This document shows, piece by piece, positions 32,296 to 39,656 of a stretch of 50,225 nucleotides of DNA. Under the pieces are notes generated by a model. The model did not search any database and had not been told where the DNA came from. It saw only the letters and a list, made by a program, of their open reading frames with translations. Position numbers and translations under genes: made by a program. This stretch comes from CAZVFX01 sp964626565 (GTDB lineage: Bacteria > Myxococcota_A > UBA9042 > CAIXZC01): contig CAZVFX010000047.1 of assembly GCA_964626565.1 (NCBI GenBank), positions 1 to 50,225 of the forward strand, written 5' to 3'. Every line of letters starts with the position of its first letter. The stretch's first letter is position 1.

Positions 32296-33830
32296 CAGAA
32301 CTCCCAGCCCAGCCCCAACAGGGCTTTCAGGGTGAACTCGTTAATCAGCTCCCCGCTGCGTCGGAAGAACAGCGCGTCTCCTTCCCACGCCGCCAATATC
32401 GAGACCGGCTCGAACACTTTCAACTCCACTCCCACCAGGGCTCCCGCCGACATGGTGGTCGCGGTGTAGCTGCCGCCCGGGCCGATGTCCTGCATCAACA
32501 GGCCGGCGCCTACCAATGGGCCGCCCAGAAAGTGCACATCCCGGAATCCCACCTTCCACAGCATCCCCACGGCCCCTTCCATCACCTGCATGTCGTACTG
32601 GAATCCCTGCTCGTCCACAGAGGTGCCGGCGAAAGAGAGGCGGCCGAACAGTTCCAGCGGCCCGGCCTGCCTCATGACCATCATGCCTCCCGAACTGAGC
32701 GCACCCATGCGTCGCATGAACTCGGCCGACAACCCGTAGTAGCCGGCCAGCATCCACTTGCGGGTCACTCCGGCGCCCCGGGTGCCGGGCAACTCCATCT
32801 CCGCCCTCACAAGGGTATTCGGGTCGAGGTTGTGGGTCTGGCCCTTCTCCAGGTGAACCTCCGAGCTTTCAACTTTGCTGCGGGTCCGGCGCACCACACG
32901 GTAGTCCCCCGGGGGTAGGAAAAGACGCCGGGAGTTTGGCGTCGGTACTTTTAGCTCGGCCACTACACGATCCGTAGCTCTTTCAACCACGAAATATGCC
33001 CCTTCTACGTTCTTGGGAAAGACCAGGAGTGCGGCGTTGGTCGTCAGGCGCGTCAGCGTGACGTCACCGCCCTTCCCTTCCAGCCGGTAGCTGTAGGAAG
33101 GGTGTTGCGTTCCAGCCAGGCTCTCCAGGGTGTCGGCCAGGGTGCGGCCGTACGCATACGCGTAAACCTCAGACAACGAGACCTTCAAGTCGCCGTTGGC
33201 ATCTGCGGCCCCGTACAAACCGGAAACCAGGTGGTGGGTAAAAAACGCGCCGCGGATGCGGCCGCTTTCCTGGGCCCGCTCTCCTACCGCGGACGAGGTG
33301 ATGATCGCGGTGCCTTCCGCACGCAGGTCCCCATCCATCTCCACGTCAAATGAGGGGCCTGGCCGCATGCCTTTGACGCTGATGAGTTGCCCGCTGTGGC
33401 ACGCGTCCAGCACCACTACTGTGACCTTGGCCCCGGTGTTGCGCAGCCACTTGCGAACCACCTCAAAGGGAACCGGCTCCCCGTTCATCTCCAGGTGGTA
33501 GCCGTCGGAGTGGCCTGAGAAATAGAACAGGAAGAAGAGTTGGGAGTCGGTATCCTCGAATCTCAACTCAACGTCTTGCAAAGCCTGCTCCAATTCATCG
33601 TGATCCCGTCCCAGCAGCAGGTAGACGTTGTCTTCCTTGAAGCCGGCAAGTTTGAGCAGCACGTCCCGCATGCGGGACGCATCCGACTCCGCGAATCTTA
33701 ACTCCTCCTGCTGTGCGGCCCCGTGGTTGTTCCCTACCACCACGGCGACTCGAATCACTTTCCCCTCTTCGGCAAACAGCGGGCCGGGCAGGAGCAAAAT
33801 TGCCGCAAGAATGAGGAGGCACCGGTTCAT
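32295..33830 (-). CDS. Exported caspase-like protease with C-terminal outer-membrane beta-barrel-like region (cassette 1)
   Basis: A 511-aa protein. Residues 1-20 are a cleavable signal peptide. Residues about 26-250 form a C14 caspase-like p20 domain: VAVVVGNNHG opening, catalytic His107 in FYFSGHSDG, catalytic Cys144 in VVLDACHSG, and an ITSSAVGERAQES strand. A middle beta domain (about 255-345) is followed by about 165 residues of alternating amphipathic strands ending GLGWEF; a terminal aromatic residue is typical of outer-membrane barrels. The protease would therefore lie in the periplasm or at the surface, unlike most cytoplasmic bacterial caspases. The start overlaps the anti-sigma stop as ATGA. 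It is a paralogue of the gene at 38065. Confidence 0.85.
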   Translation of the reverse strand: MNRCLLILAAILLLPGPLFAEEGKVIRVAVVVGNNHGAAQQEELRFAESDASRMRDVLLKLAGFKEDNVYLLLGRDHDELEQALQDVELRFEDTDSQLFFLFYFSGHSDGYHLEMNGEPVPFEVVRKWLRNTGAKVTVVVLDACHSGQLISVKGMRPGPSFDVEMDGDLRAEGTAIITSSAVGERAQESGRIRGAFFTHHLVSGLYGAADANGDLKVSLSEVYAYAYGRTLADTLESLAGTQHPSYSYRLEGKGGDVTLTRLTTNAALLVFPKNVEGAYFVVERATDRVVAELKVPTPNSRRLFLPPGDYRVVRRTRSKVESSEVHLEKGQTHNLDPNTLVRAEMELPGTRGAGVTRKWMLAGYYGLSAEFMRRMGALSSGGMMVMRQAGPLELFGRLSFAGTSVDEQGFQYDMQVMEGAVGMLWKVGFRDVHFLGGPLVGAGLLMQDIGPGGSYTATTMSAGALVGVELKVFEPVSILAAWEGDALFFRRSGELINEFTLKALLGLGWEF

Positions 33831-34645
33831 GGAAGGGCCACCTCTTTATTCAGCGTCAGGTGAACCACTCCGATGGACTGCCCGCCCACGTGGGAAGTGG
33901 CTCCTACTGCGCTCCCGTTCTGTCTCGCAAGCCACACCACCGCGTCGGGGGCTTCCAAAGGTCGGTCGCTGAACAGCGCGAACAACTGCTCTTCCCCAGG
34001 CACTTCGTCCAGGATGAGGCTCCCTTCCAACGGCTCACCAGGTTCGGGTAGCGGCGCACTCGAAGTCCCCCCGAATGGATAGACCACCTGGACGCGCCCG
34101 GTAGAATCCCGATTGACCACGAGAACATACCGATGTTCCGGTGCGTATGGAATGAGCCTCACTGCATCCCCGGGGAGAAGCGGAACGCCGGGCCAGAACC
34201 AGAACCGCATGTCTCCCCTCTTGACCACCAGTCTGATAGAAGCGTGCCCCTTGGTGCCCAGGTAGTCGGGGTCCACCGTTTCGCCTTGCTGTCCGGCCAC
34301 CGGTCGTCTGTTCTTCACTCGGTGTTCCTTCCACACCGGCACCAGAACCACGAGCGCTATCACCACCGCTGCGGCGACCGCACCCGCGAGACGGGGGAGG
34401 GGAAAGGCGTACCAGGGAGACCTTTCGTCGTCGGTCCCCGCTTCTCCCAGGCGCCGGTGCAGGTCGGGCAGCAGCCGCGGCGCCACCTTCTCCAGAAACT
34501 CCCCTTCCATCATTTCCGCTTCAGCCAGCGCCACCGAGCACCTGGGGCAACGGCCTACCGCTTCCCTCACATCATCCCCGGAAGGGCGGCCCACGAGCCT
34601 CTCCAACTCGAGAGGGTCAAGGCATTTGTGCTGAGCGCTATTCAT
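33827..34645 (-). CDS. Anti-sigma factor with one TM helix and a DUF4384-like periplasmic domain (cassette 1)
   Basis: A 272-aa protein. The N-terminal part (1-80) resembles a zinc anti-sigma domain, with the Cys pair RCPRC (33, 36), but Ala29 stands where the usual His of H-x3-C-x2-C is expected. A single helix spans about 86-104. The C-terminal part (about 130-270: RYVLVVNRDSTGRVQVVYP, LFALFSDRPLEAPDAV) resembles DUF4384 domains, which are often encoded with or fused to caspases. By family logic it holds the ECF sigma factor at the membrane. Its ATG overlaps the sigma stop by 8 bp. Confidence 0.8.
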   Translation of the reverse strand: MNSAQHKCLDPLELERLVGRPSGDDVREAVGRCPRCSVALAEAEMMEGEFLEKVAPRLLPDLHRRLGEAGTDDERSPWYAFPLPRLAGAVAAAVVIALVVLVPVWKEHRVKNRRPVAGQQGETVDPDYLGTKGHASIRLVVKRGDMRFWFWPGVPLLPGDAVRLIPYAPEHRYVLVVNRDSTGRVQVVYPFGGTSSAPLPEPGEPLEGSLILDEVPGEEQLFALFSDRPLEAPDAVVWLARQNGSAVGATSHVGGQSIGVVHLTLNKEVALP

Positions 34646-35123
34646 CCTTCACCTGTTGCCGTGCCCGGGCCCGGAACTTCTTGAGCAGTTTTCCAACGGT
34701 CCGCCGGCTGAGCTCCATCACCTCGGAAATGCGCTCCTGGTTCATACCGTCCACGTGATGCAGCCAGCCCGCCTGCGCCACCCTGGCGTCGCTCTGCTCC
34801 AGGGCCAGCTTCAGCATTTCCCTTCCCGCCGCCTCCCGTTCCGGGTCGATTCCGCCCGCGGTAAGCTCCGGCCTGTACTCGTAGAGTTTCGGACGGCGCC
34901 GCTGAGACTTGATCTGATCGAGGCAGTAGTTGGTGGTGATTCGAAACAGGTAATTCTGCACCTTGTCGCGTTCATCGTATGCTTCGATCTTTCGCAAGAC
35001 GCGCACGAACACCTCCTGCACCGCCGCCTCAGCCTCCTGCCGGTCCCCTAGCATGCGCCAGGCTCGCCGGTAGACGAGTCCGCCGTACTCTCTGTACAAC
35101 GCCTCTACTCGCCCCGGGTCCAT
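34638..35123 (-). CDS. ECF-type RNA polymerase sigma factor (cassette 1)
   Basis: A 161-aa two-domain ECF sigma factor. Region 2 covers about 5-75 (YREYGGLVYRRAWRMLG, EAAVQEVFVRVLRK, NYLFRITTNYCLDQIKS). Region 4 covers about 108-158 (NQERISEVMELSRRTVGKLLKKF) and contains the helix-turn-helix that reads the -35 element. It heads the six-gene operon that runs to 22446 and is expected to autoregulate it. The ribosome-binding site before ATG 35123 is weak (GGGCA). It is similar in size and layout to the sigma factor at 36760 but clearly diverged. Confidence 0.9.
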   Translation of the reverse strand: MDPGRVEALYREYGGLVYRRAWRMLGDRQEAEAAVQEVFVRVLRKIEAYDERDKVQNYLFRITTNYCLDQIKSQRRRPKLYEYRPELTAGGIDPEREAAGREMLKLALEQSDARVAQAGWLHHVDGMNQERISEVMELSRRTVGKLLKKFRARARQQVKDE

Positions 35124-35246
35124 ATATTGCCCATTGCTAGCGTTCCGGCCCCCAGCGCACTACGTCCACACTAACGACTCTGCACAACGATTTGGGAACC
35201 TTACCTATAGAGTGTAACAAATATGCCGGCTTTGTGGTATCGCGGT
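35124..35246. promoter_or_regulatory. Gap upstream of the cassette 1 sigma gene
   Basis: These 123 bases separate the stop of the 446-aa lipoprotein gene from the sigma gene in the same direction. I see no clear terminator hairpin with a T-run. On the plus strand TTTGGGAACC (35191-35200) resembles an ECF -35 element, but it points away from the sigma gene. The cassette promoter is probably here or reads through from 36587. Confidence 0.3.
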
Positions 35247-36587
35247 CTACTCTGCGGTCTCCAGAGAAACGCCGGTGATGGCGCCGGGGATTGTGGTGTA
35301 CTTGACGCCGATGGACGCGGCGTCGAGAACGCCATCGTCATCAGTATCGATATCTTCGGTGACAAACATGACGATGAGGTTCTTGAGCATCTCCTTACCC
35401 ACAGGGAGTTGCTCCAGCAGGCTCTCGGGCAGCATGTCGATGGCCTCCAGCATCTTGTCCTTGCGTACGGCCGCGCCGATAATGCCGTTCTTTATGGTGG
35501 TCTCTCCGCCATCAACGACAACGTCGCCCACCATCTGGGCCATGTTGGCAGTGACCTGGAACATCGCACCTTCGGAAATAGGAATTGAGATGGTGAACAG
35601 TGCATCCGGCCCGCCGGCGTGGAGCTTGCCGTCGTTCACCGTCGCGTTGTCGAAAACAATGAGCGGCTTGCAGGTGGCCGGGTCGAAGGAATCTCCCTTG
35701 GCCAGATAGTCGCATTTGGCCGCTTGCCAGTCGCACACGTCCTTGTCTTCTACCGGGTCTCCGATGTACATGTTGATGGTGAAAGTAGAGCCGTCGTCCA
35801 CCATGGCCACCGTCTCGGCCAGGAGCACAAGTTCTCCTTCCTCCAGAGCATTAGCGATTTCCTGGTCCGGATCGACGAATGCCCCAAGTTGAATGAGCAG
35901 GTCGGAGAGCTGATTGTTGTATCCGCCCTCGCAGTCCCCTGAAGGTGAGCAGGTGTCCGGGTCGTCATCCACGTCCAGCGCTTCCCCGGGATGGCCGCCC
36001 TTGCCGATGGCCATGTAGTCGACCTTCTGCGCGGTCTCGAAGGTGTACTCGCAAATCGATGGGTCGTGGCACAACGAGTCGGAGCCGCAGTTCCAGCCCC
36101 CGTCGCAATCGCCGCAGTTTCCGGAGCAGCCGTCGGATCCACACTCTTTGCCGGCACAGTCGGGAGTGCACACGCACGCGCCGTCTTCACACTCGCCGTT
36201 GCCCAGGCACGCCCCGCAATCGCACTCCGCATCGGAAGGACTGCATTCCTTACCCGCGCAGGCCTCAAGGCACGGGTCCAACTCGACGCACGCACCAGCC
36301 GTACAAGTGAGCCCCTCTCCGCACTCTCCACACGGGCACCCTTCCAACTCGCCGCAAGCAACGCCGTCACATACTCCTTCACAGGGATCTGCCCCTGTTT
36401 CCTCCACCGCATCAGCCTCCGGTTCCGGCTCGCAAACCCCGCAATCGCACCCCTCCACCGTTCCGCATTTCCCCGTGCACACAGAAGCACACTCCGTCCC
36501 CGCATTTTCTTCTTCCCCGCCACCCGCGCAACCCCATGCAAACAGAGCCAACACCGCAACCATCAACAAGCCATGTCTTCCAGTCAT
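35247..36587 (-). CDS. Cys-rich lipoprotein with a conserved C-terminal domain of unknown function
   Basis: A 446-aa lipoprotein (signal peptide ending LFAWGC). Residues about 25-170 are Cys-rich (CGSDGCSGNCGDC and similar). Residues about 180-440 form a domain shared with the gene at 39657: GGHPGEALDVDDDPDTCSP, DCEGGYNNQLS, FTINMYIGDP, VCDWQAAKCDYL, NGIIGAAVRKDKM and a closing DTDDDGVLDAAS. I do not recognise this domain. ATG 36587 follows GAGGGG; in-frame upstream starts lack a leader. It is divergent from the second sigma operon and probably shares its control region. It could also be co-transcribed with the first cassette, 123 bp downstream. Confidence 0.8.
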   Translation of the reverse strand: MTGRHGLLMVAVLALFAWGCAGGGEEENAGTECASVCTGKCGTVEGCDCGVCEPEPEADAVEETGADPCEGVCDGVACGELEGCPCGECGEGLTCTAGACVELDPCLEACAGKECSPSDAECDCGACLGNGECEDGACVCTPDCAGKECGSDGCSGNCGDCDGGWNCGSDSLCHDPSICEYTFETAQKVDYMAIGKGGHPGEALDVDDDPDTCSPSGDCEGGYNNQLSDLLIQLGAFVDPDQEIANALEEGELVLLAETVAMVDDGSTFTINMYIGDPVEDKDVCDWQAAKCDYLAKGDSFDPATCKPLIVFDNATVNDGKLHAGGPDALFTISIPISEGAMFQVTANMAQMVGDVVVDGGETTIKNGIIGAAVRKDKMLEAIDMLPESLLEQLPVGKEMLKNLIVMFVTEDIDTDDDGVLDAASIGVKYTTIPGAITGVSLETAE

Positions 36588-36622
36588 GTTTACCCCTCGT
36601 TTGGTAGTCATTTGTCTTTCCT

Positions 36623-36654
36623 CCACGCCTCCACGCCTCCACGCCTCCACGCCT
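36623..36654. repeat. Four tandem copies of an 8-bp unit (ccacgcct)
   Basis: Four exact contiguous copies at 36623, 36631, 36639 and 36647 lie 36-67 bp upstream of the 446-aa lipoprotein ATG. A change in copy number would alter promoter spacing, as in phase-variable genes; this is a possibility only. They could also be bound as an iterated site. Confidence 0.8.
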
Positions 36655-36694
36655 GCCTCCCTGCTGCAACCAAGTCTGACGCCTGTGAGAGCAT

Positions 36695-36739
36695 TTTTGG
36701 CAACGACGGGTGAAAATTTTCATGCTATCATTGCCAAAA
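36695..36739. promoter_or_regulatory. Symmetrical divergent control region between lipoprotein and sigma 2 genes
   Basis: Inverted arms TTTTGGCAA (36695-36703) and TTGCCAAAA (36731-36739) enclose a perfect 12-bp palindrome, TGAAAATTTTCA (36711-36722). The arms place the same GGCAA-type element facing each divergent direction, as paired -35 elements for one ECF factor might do. Alternatively, the palindrome is a repressor operator. Confidence 0.5.
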
Positions 36740-36759
36740 CTGGACCGCCGGGCGTCACA

Positions 36760-37263
36760 ATGGCTGGAAGACGGAGCACTGCAGACGATTACCGCGAACA
36801 CGTGCGGATGGTGCTGCGGTTGTGCCTGAGGATGTTGGGTAACCGCGCCGATGCGGAGGACGCAGCCCATGACGCTTTTGAACGATTCTTGCGCGGCGAT
36901 TTTCAGGGGCGCAGCAAAGTGTCCACCTATCTCTACTCTATCGCCACCCGGGTGTGCCTGGACCGTTTGCGCAAGATCAAGCGGGACGAGCGGCTGTACA
37001 CCGAGTGGCGGTTGCGGCAGGAGTCGGAAGGGGTGCCGCGCGCGGGAAGGGCGGACAACCTGTTGCTGGCAGTCCAACTGCTGGGGCACGCTGAAATGAC
37101 GGAGGAAACCGCGGAGATCGCGGTGAGCTACTATTTTCACGGCATGACCGAACGGGAGATCGCAAAGATGATCGGCTTGAAGAGGCGCACGGTAAGCAAT
37201 CGGCTGGCGACGTTCCGCAGCCTTGCCAAAGAGCGCCTGATGGATGGTGGTGACGATGGGTAA
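36760..37263 (+). CDS. ECF-type RNA polymerase sigma factor (cassette 2)
   Basis: A 167-aa ECF sigma factor. Region 2 has LRLCLRMLGNRADAEDAAH and KVSTYLYSIATRVCLDRLRK; region 4 has YYFHGMTEREIAKMIGLKR then RTVSNRLATFRSLAKE. I chose ATG 36760 because the homologous region begins about 10 residues later; an open frame continues far upstream, but it is antisense to the lipoprotein gene. The ribosome-binding site is poor. The 3' end overlaps the anti-sigma gene. Confidence 0.9.
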   Translation: MAGRRSTADDYREHVRMVLRLCLRMLGNRADAEDAAHDAFERFLRGDFQGRSKVSTYLYSIATRVCLDRLRKIKRDERLYTEWRLRQESEGVPRAGRADNLLLAVQLLGHAEMTEETAEIAVSYYFHGMTEREIAKMIGLKRRTVSNRLATFRSLAKERLMDGGDDG

Positions 37264-38068
37264 GAGACGACCAGGCTCGCTGCAGCGTCCGTGGCCCGAG
37301 GGATGCCCTTCGGATCTGCAACTCGATGCGTATCGCGCAGGAGAGCTCTCCCGGCGAGAGGTGCGGCGCCTCACGACCCACCTGGAAGAATGCGAGAGCT
37401 GTGGCGAGAGGGTGGACGAGGAGCGCCCCGAGCTGGAATCAGCCGAAGACTGGATCGTGAAACTCATCGACCGCCGCATGGACAAGCCCCGGCAGGCCGG
37501 CGCCGGAAGGCCCCGAGCGTGGCGCGGCGCCCTCATCCTGGCGGCATCCGCGGCCTGCCTGGCCGTCGCCGTACCTCTGATTATGGAGCGGCAGGAAAGG
37601 GTGGAGAAGCCTGTGCCTGCTGCTCCCCCGGCGCAAGAAGAGATTCTCTTGAAAGGAGCGGACATTTCCCTGGCCGTGTTCGTTCAAAGGGACGGGGAGG
37701 TAACCCAGGCCGCTGACGGTGACACGTTCCATCCCGGTGAGCGGATCCAGTTTTCCGCGGTTTCCGCAAGGCCACGCTACGTTGCCGTCTACGGGATCGA
37801 TGCCGAAGGTGTTACGCGCTACATACCTGCTGCGTTCAAGCAGCCCCTGCGGCTCTCGGCAGGGGCGGAGACGCCTTTGGAGCCGGCCTTCAATCTGGAT
37901 GACACACTTGGTGAGGAGGTCGTTGTCGGGTTGTTCTGCGAGCGCCCCTTCGACGCAGCAGAGGTGAAGAATCGGCTGCTGGCGCGGGACGCTCCGGATG
38001 TTCCGGGAGCGTTGTGCACCAGCGTCCGGTTCACCATGTTCAAGAAAGCGCAGGACGGGGGAGAATGA
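37256..38068 (+). CDS. Zinc-finger anti-sigma factor with one TM helix and a DUF4384-like domain (cassette 2)
   Basis: A 270-aa protein with an intact ZAS/zf-HC2 motif, His42-x3-Cys46-x2-Cys49 (HLEECESC), one transmembrane helix at about 91-110, and a periplasmic domain (about 130-265) matching that of the cassette 1 anti-sigma: ISLAVFVQRDGE, RYVAVYGIDAEGVTRYIP, LGEEVVVGLFCERPFDAAEV. ATG 37256 gives an 8-bp overlap with the sigma stop, the same as in cassette 1; ATG 37244 is an alternative. Unlike the cassette 1 protein, all three zinc-ligand positions are kept. Confidence 0.85.
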   Translation: MGKRRPGSLQRPWPEGCPSDLQLDAYRAGELSRREVRRLTTHLEECESCGERVDEERPELESAEDWIVKLIDRRMDKPRQAGAGRPRAWRGALILAASAACLAVAVPLIMERQERVEKPVPAAPPAQEEILLKGADISLAVFVQRDGEVTQAADGDTFHPGERIQFSAVSARPRYVAVYGIDAEGVTRYIPAAFKQPLRLSAGAETPLEPAFNLDDTLGEEVVVGLFCERPFDAAEVKNRLLARDAPDVPGALCTSVRFTMFKKAQDGGE

Positions 38069-39639
38069 GGCGGTTGCACCCACTGGTCGTCCTGCTGATC
38101 GCCTCTTGGGCCGCCGGTGCGGTGGGCCAGGAACGCACTTCCCGTCATGCGATCCTGGTAGCCAACAACGCAGGCTCGAAAACCGATGGTGCAACGCTCA
38201 GGTTCGCGCACCGGGATGTAGAAGAACTGCGCCAGGTGCTCGTGGACCTCGGCGGCTTCTCTCCGGACGACGTCACCGTGCTGCTGGAGAGAGCCCCCGA
38301 CGACCTGGCCCGGGCCTTCGAAGATGTCGCTGAGGCAGTTGCAAAGGCCAACTCGAAGTCGGACTCCACCATGTTTCTTTTCTTCTACTCGGGCCATGCG
38401 GATCGAGACGGTTTGCACCTGGGTGAGGAAGTGGTGTCCGGCAAACAACTCAAGGAACTGGTCGCCGGCGTACCCGCACGGGTCCGGGTAGGCATTGTGG
38501 ACGCGTGCAACGCGGGCGCGCTGGTGTTGACCAAAGGTGGGACGCCCGCGGCGTCGTTTCTGTCCGGCGTGGAGGAACTTAAGGGTGTCAAGGGCACCGC
38601 GTTCGTCATGTCGAGCGGGGCCAGCGAGAAGGCCCAGGAAGCGTTGGAGTTCAGGCACTCGGTTTTCACCTATTGGCTGCTGGCGGGCCTGAGAGGGGCT
38701 GCCGACTACTCCGCCGACGGCTGGGTCACCCTTGCCGAGGTCTGGGACTACGTCAAGAGCGGCACTCGACTTACATCATCCCGCACCGGTATTCCCCAGC
38801 GTCCGACCTGGGAGATCAACCTCAGGGGCCAGGACAGCGTGCGGCTCACCGATCTGAACCGTGCAGACGGCTCCAACGCAGTGCTGGAGTTCCGGGGAGA
38901 GGGAGAGTATTTCATCTTCAAGTCAGGGCGCAACCTGGTGGCTGAGGTTAGTGCGCAATTGCCTGGCCACCGCCTGGTGCTGGGCCCCGGCGAGTACCTC
39001 GTGCGCCGCCTGCAAGCCGGCGAGCCGCTGAGGGAGGCGACGGTCACCCTGACCAAGGGCTCCACTCTGGCGCTGGAGCCTTCCAGGATGGAGAAAATAC
39101 CCTACCTGAACCTGGCGGCCAAAGGGCGGGCGCGGAGCAACTGGTTCCGCCAGGGATTTTCGAGCCTGGTTCACTTCCACGGCCAGACTCTGCAGGGGCT
39201 GGGGTCGCTGGTGGGCGCGGGGCTGGGTTGGCCCATGATCTTTGGCAGCGTCTGGGTCGCCCCCCGGGTCCTGTTGGGGGGCTCAAGTTTCCAAAGCGTG
39301 GATACCTCCGTGGACATGCTCGAGGTGGAACTGGACAGTGCAGTGGGCTACGGATTTGACTTCGGCCGCCTGGTGTTGCGCCCTCAGATTTCCGTGGGCG
39401 GAGTGCTGGGGCACCAGGACGTTAGCGAGCCCGGCGGAGACTACACTCGTACGTCGTTGGGCGGAAGGCTGGGCGGCGGATTAGGGCTGGTGTACATGCC
39501 TTTCGACCGGCGCACTTACGTCGACGTTGTTGCCGAAGGTGCGGCCTATTTTCACCGGCGTCAGCGGGCTGGAGGGAGTGTAGAATGGATAGTTGCACCC
39601 ACCTTCGGCGTCCTCGTTGGACTGGGGTTTGTATTATGA
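38065..39639 (+). CDS. Exported caspase-like protease with C-terminal outer-membrane beta-barrel-like region (cassette 2)
   Basis: A 524-aa protein with signal peptide (1-21), then a C14 caspase-like domain (about 27-260): HAILVANNAG, catalytic His111 in FFYSGHADRDG, catalytic Cys148 in GIVDACNAG. A beta-rich middle domain (about 275-355) and a C-terminal region of alternating strands with aromatic girdle residues (to GVLVGLGFVL) resemble cassette 1. The ATG overlaps the anti-sigma stop as ATGA. The order sigma, anti-sigma, caspase is the same in both cassettes, although pairwise identity outside the catalytic blocks looks low, so the duplication is old or the two were acquired separately. 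Confidence 0.85.
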   Translation: MRRLHPLVVLLIASWAAGAVGQERTSRHAILVANNAGSKTDGATLRFAHRDVEELRQVLVDLGGFSPDDVTVLLERAPDDLARAFEDVAEAVAKANSKSDSTMFLFFYSGHADRDGLHLGEEVVSGKQLKELVAGVPARVRVGIVDACNAGALVLTKGGTPAASFLSGVEELKGVKGTAFVMSSGASEKAQEALEFRHSVFTYWLLAGLRGAADYSADGWVTLAEVWDYVKSGTRLTSSRTGIPQRPTWEINLRGQDSVRLTDLNRADGSNAVLEFRGEGEYFIFKSGRNLVAEVSAQLPGHRLVLGPGEYLVRRLQAGEPLREATVTLTKGSTLALEPSRMEKIPYLNLAAKGRARSNWFRQGFSSLVHFHGQTLQGLGSLVGAGLGWPMIFGSVWVAPRVLLGGSSFQSVDTSVDMLEVELDSAVGYGFDFGRLVLRPQISVGGVLGHQDVSEPGGDYTRTSLGGRLGGGLGLVYMPFDRRTYVDVVAEGAAYFHRRQRAGGSVEWIVAPTFGVLVGLGFVL

Positions 39640-39656
39640 GGGGAGGAGAAGACAAC

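Noticed and set aside
30685..32469. 594-aa plus-strand frame
   Set aside because: It is antisense to the ZU5/Cys-rich lipoprotein and runs into the caspase gene; composition is Ala/Thr-rich with no domain.
36043..36759. Long upstream extension of the second ECF sigma factor
   Set aside because: It is antisense to the Cys-rich lipoprotein gene; sigma homology begins only after ATG 36760.
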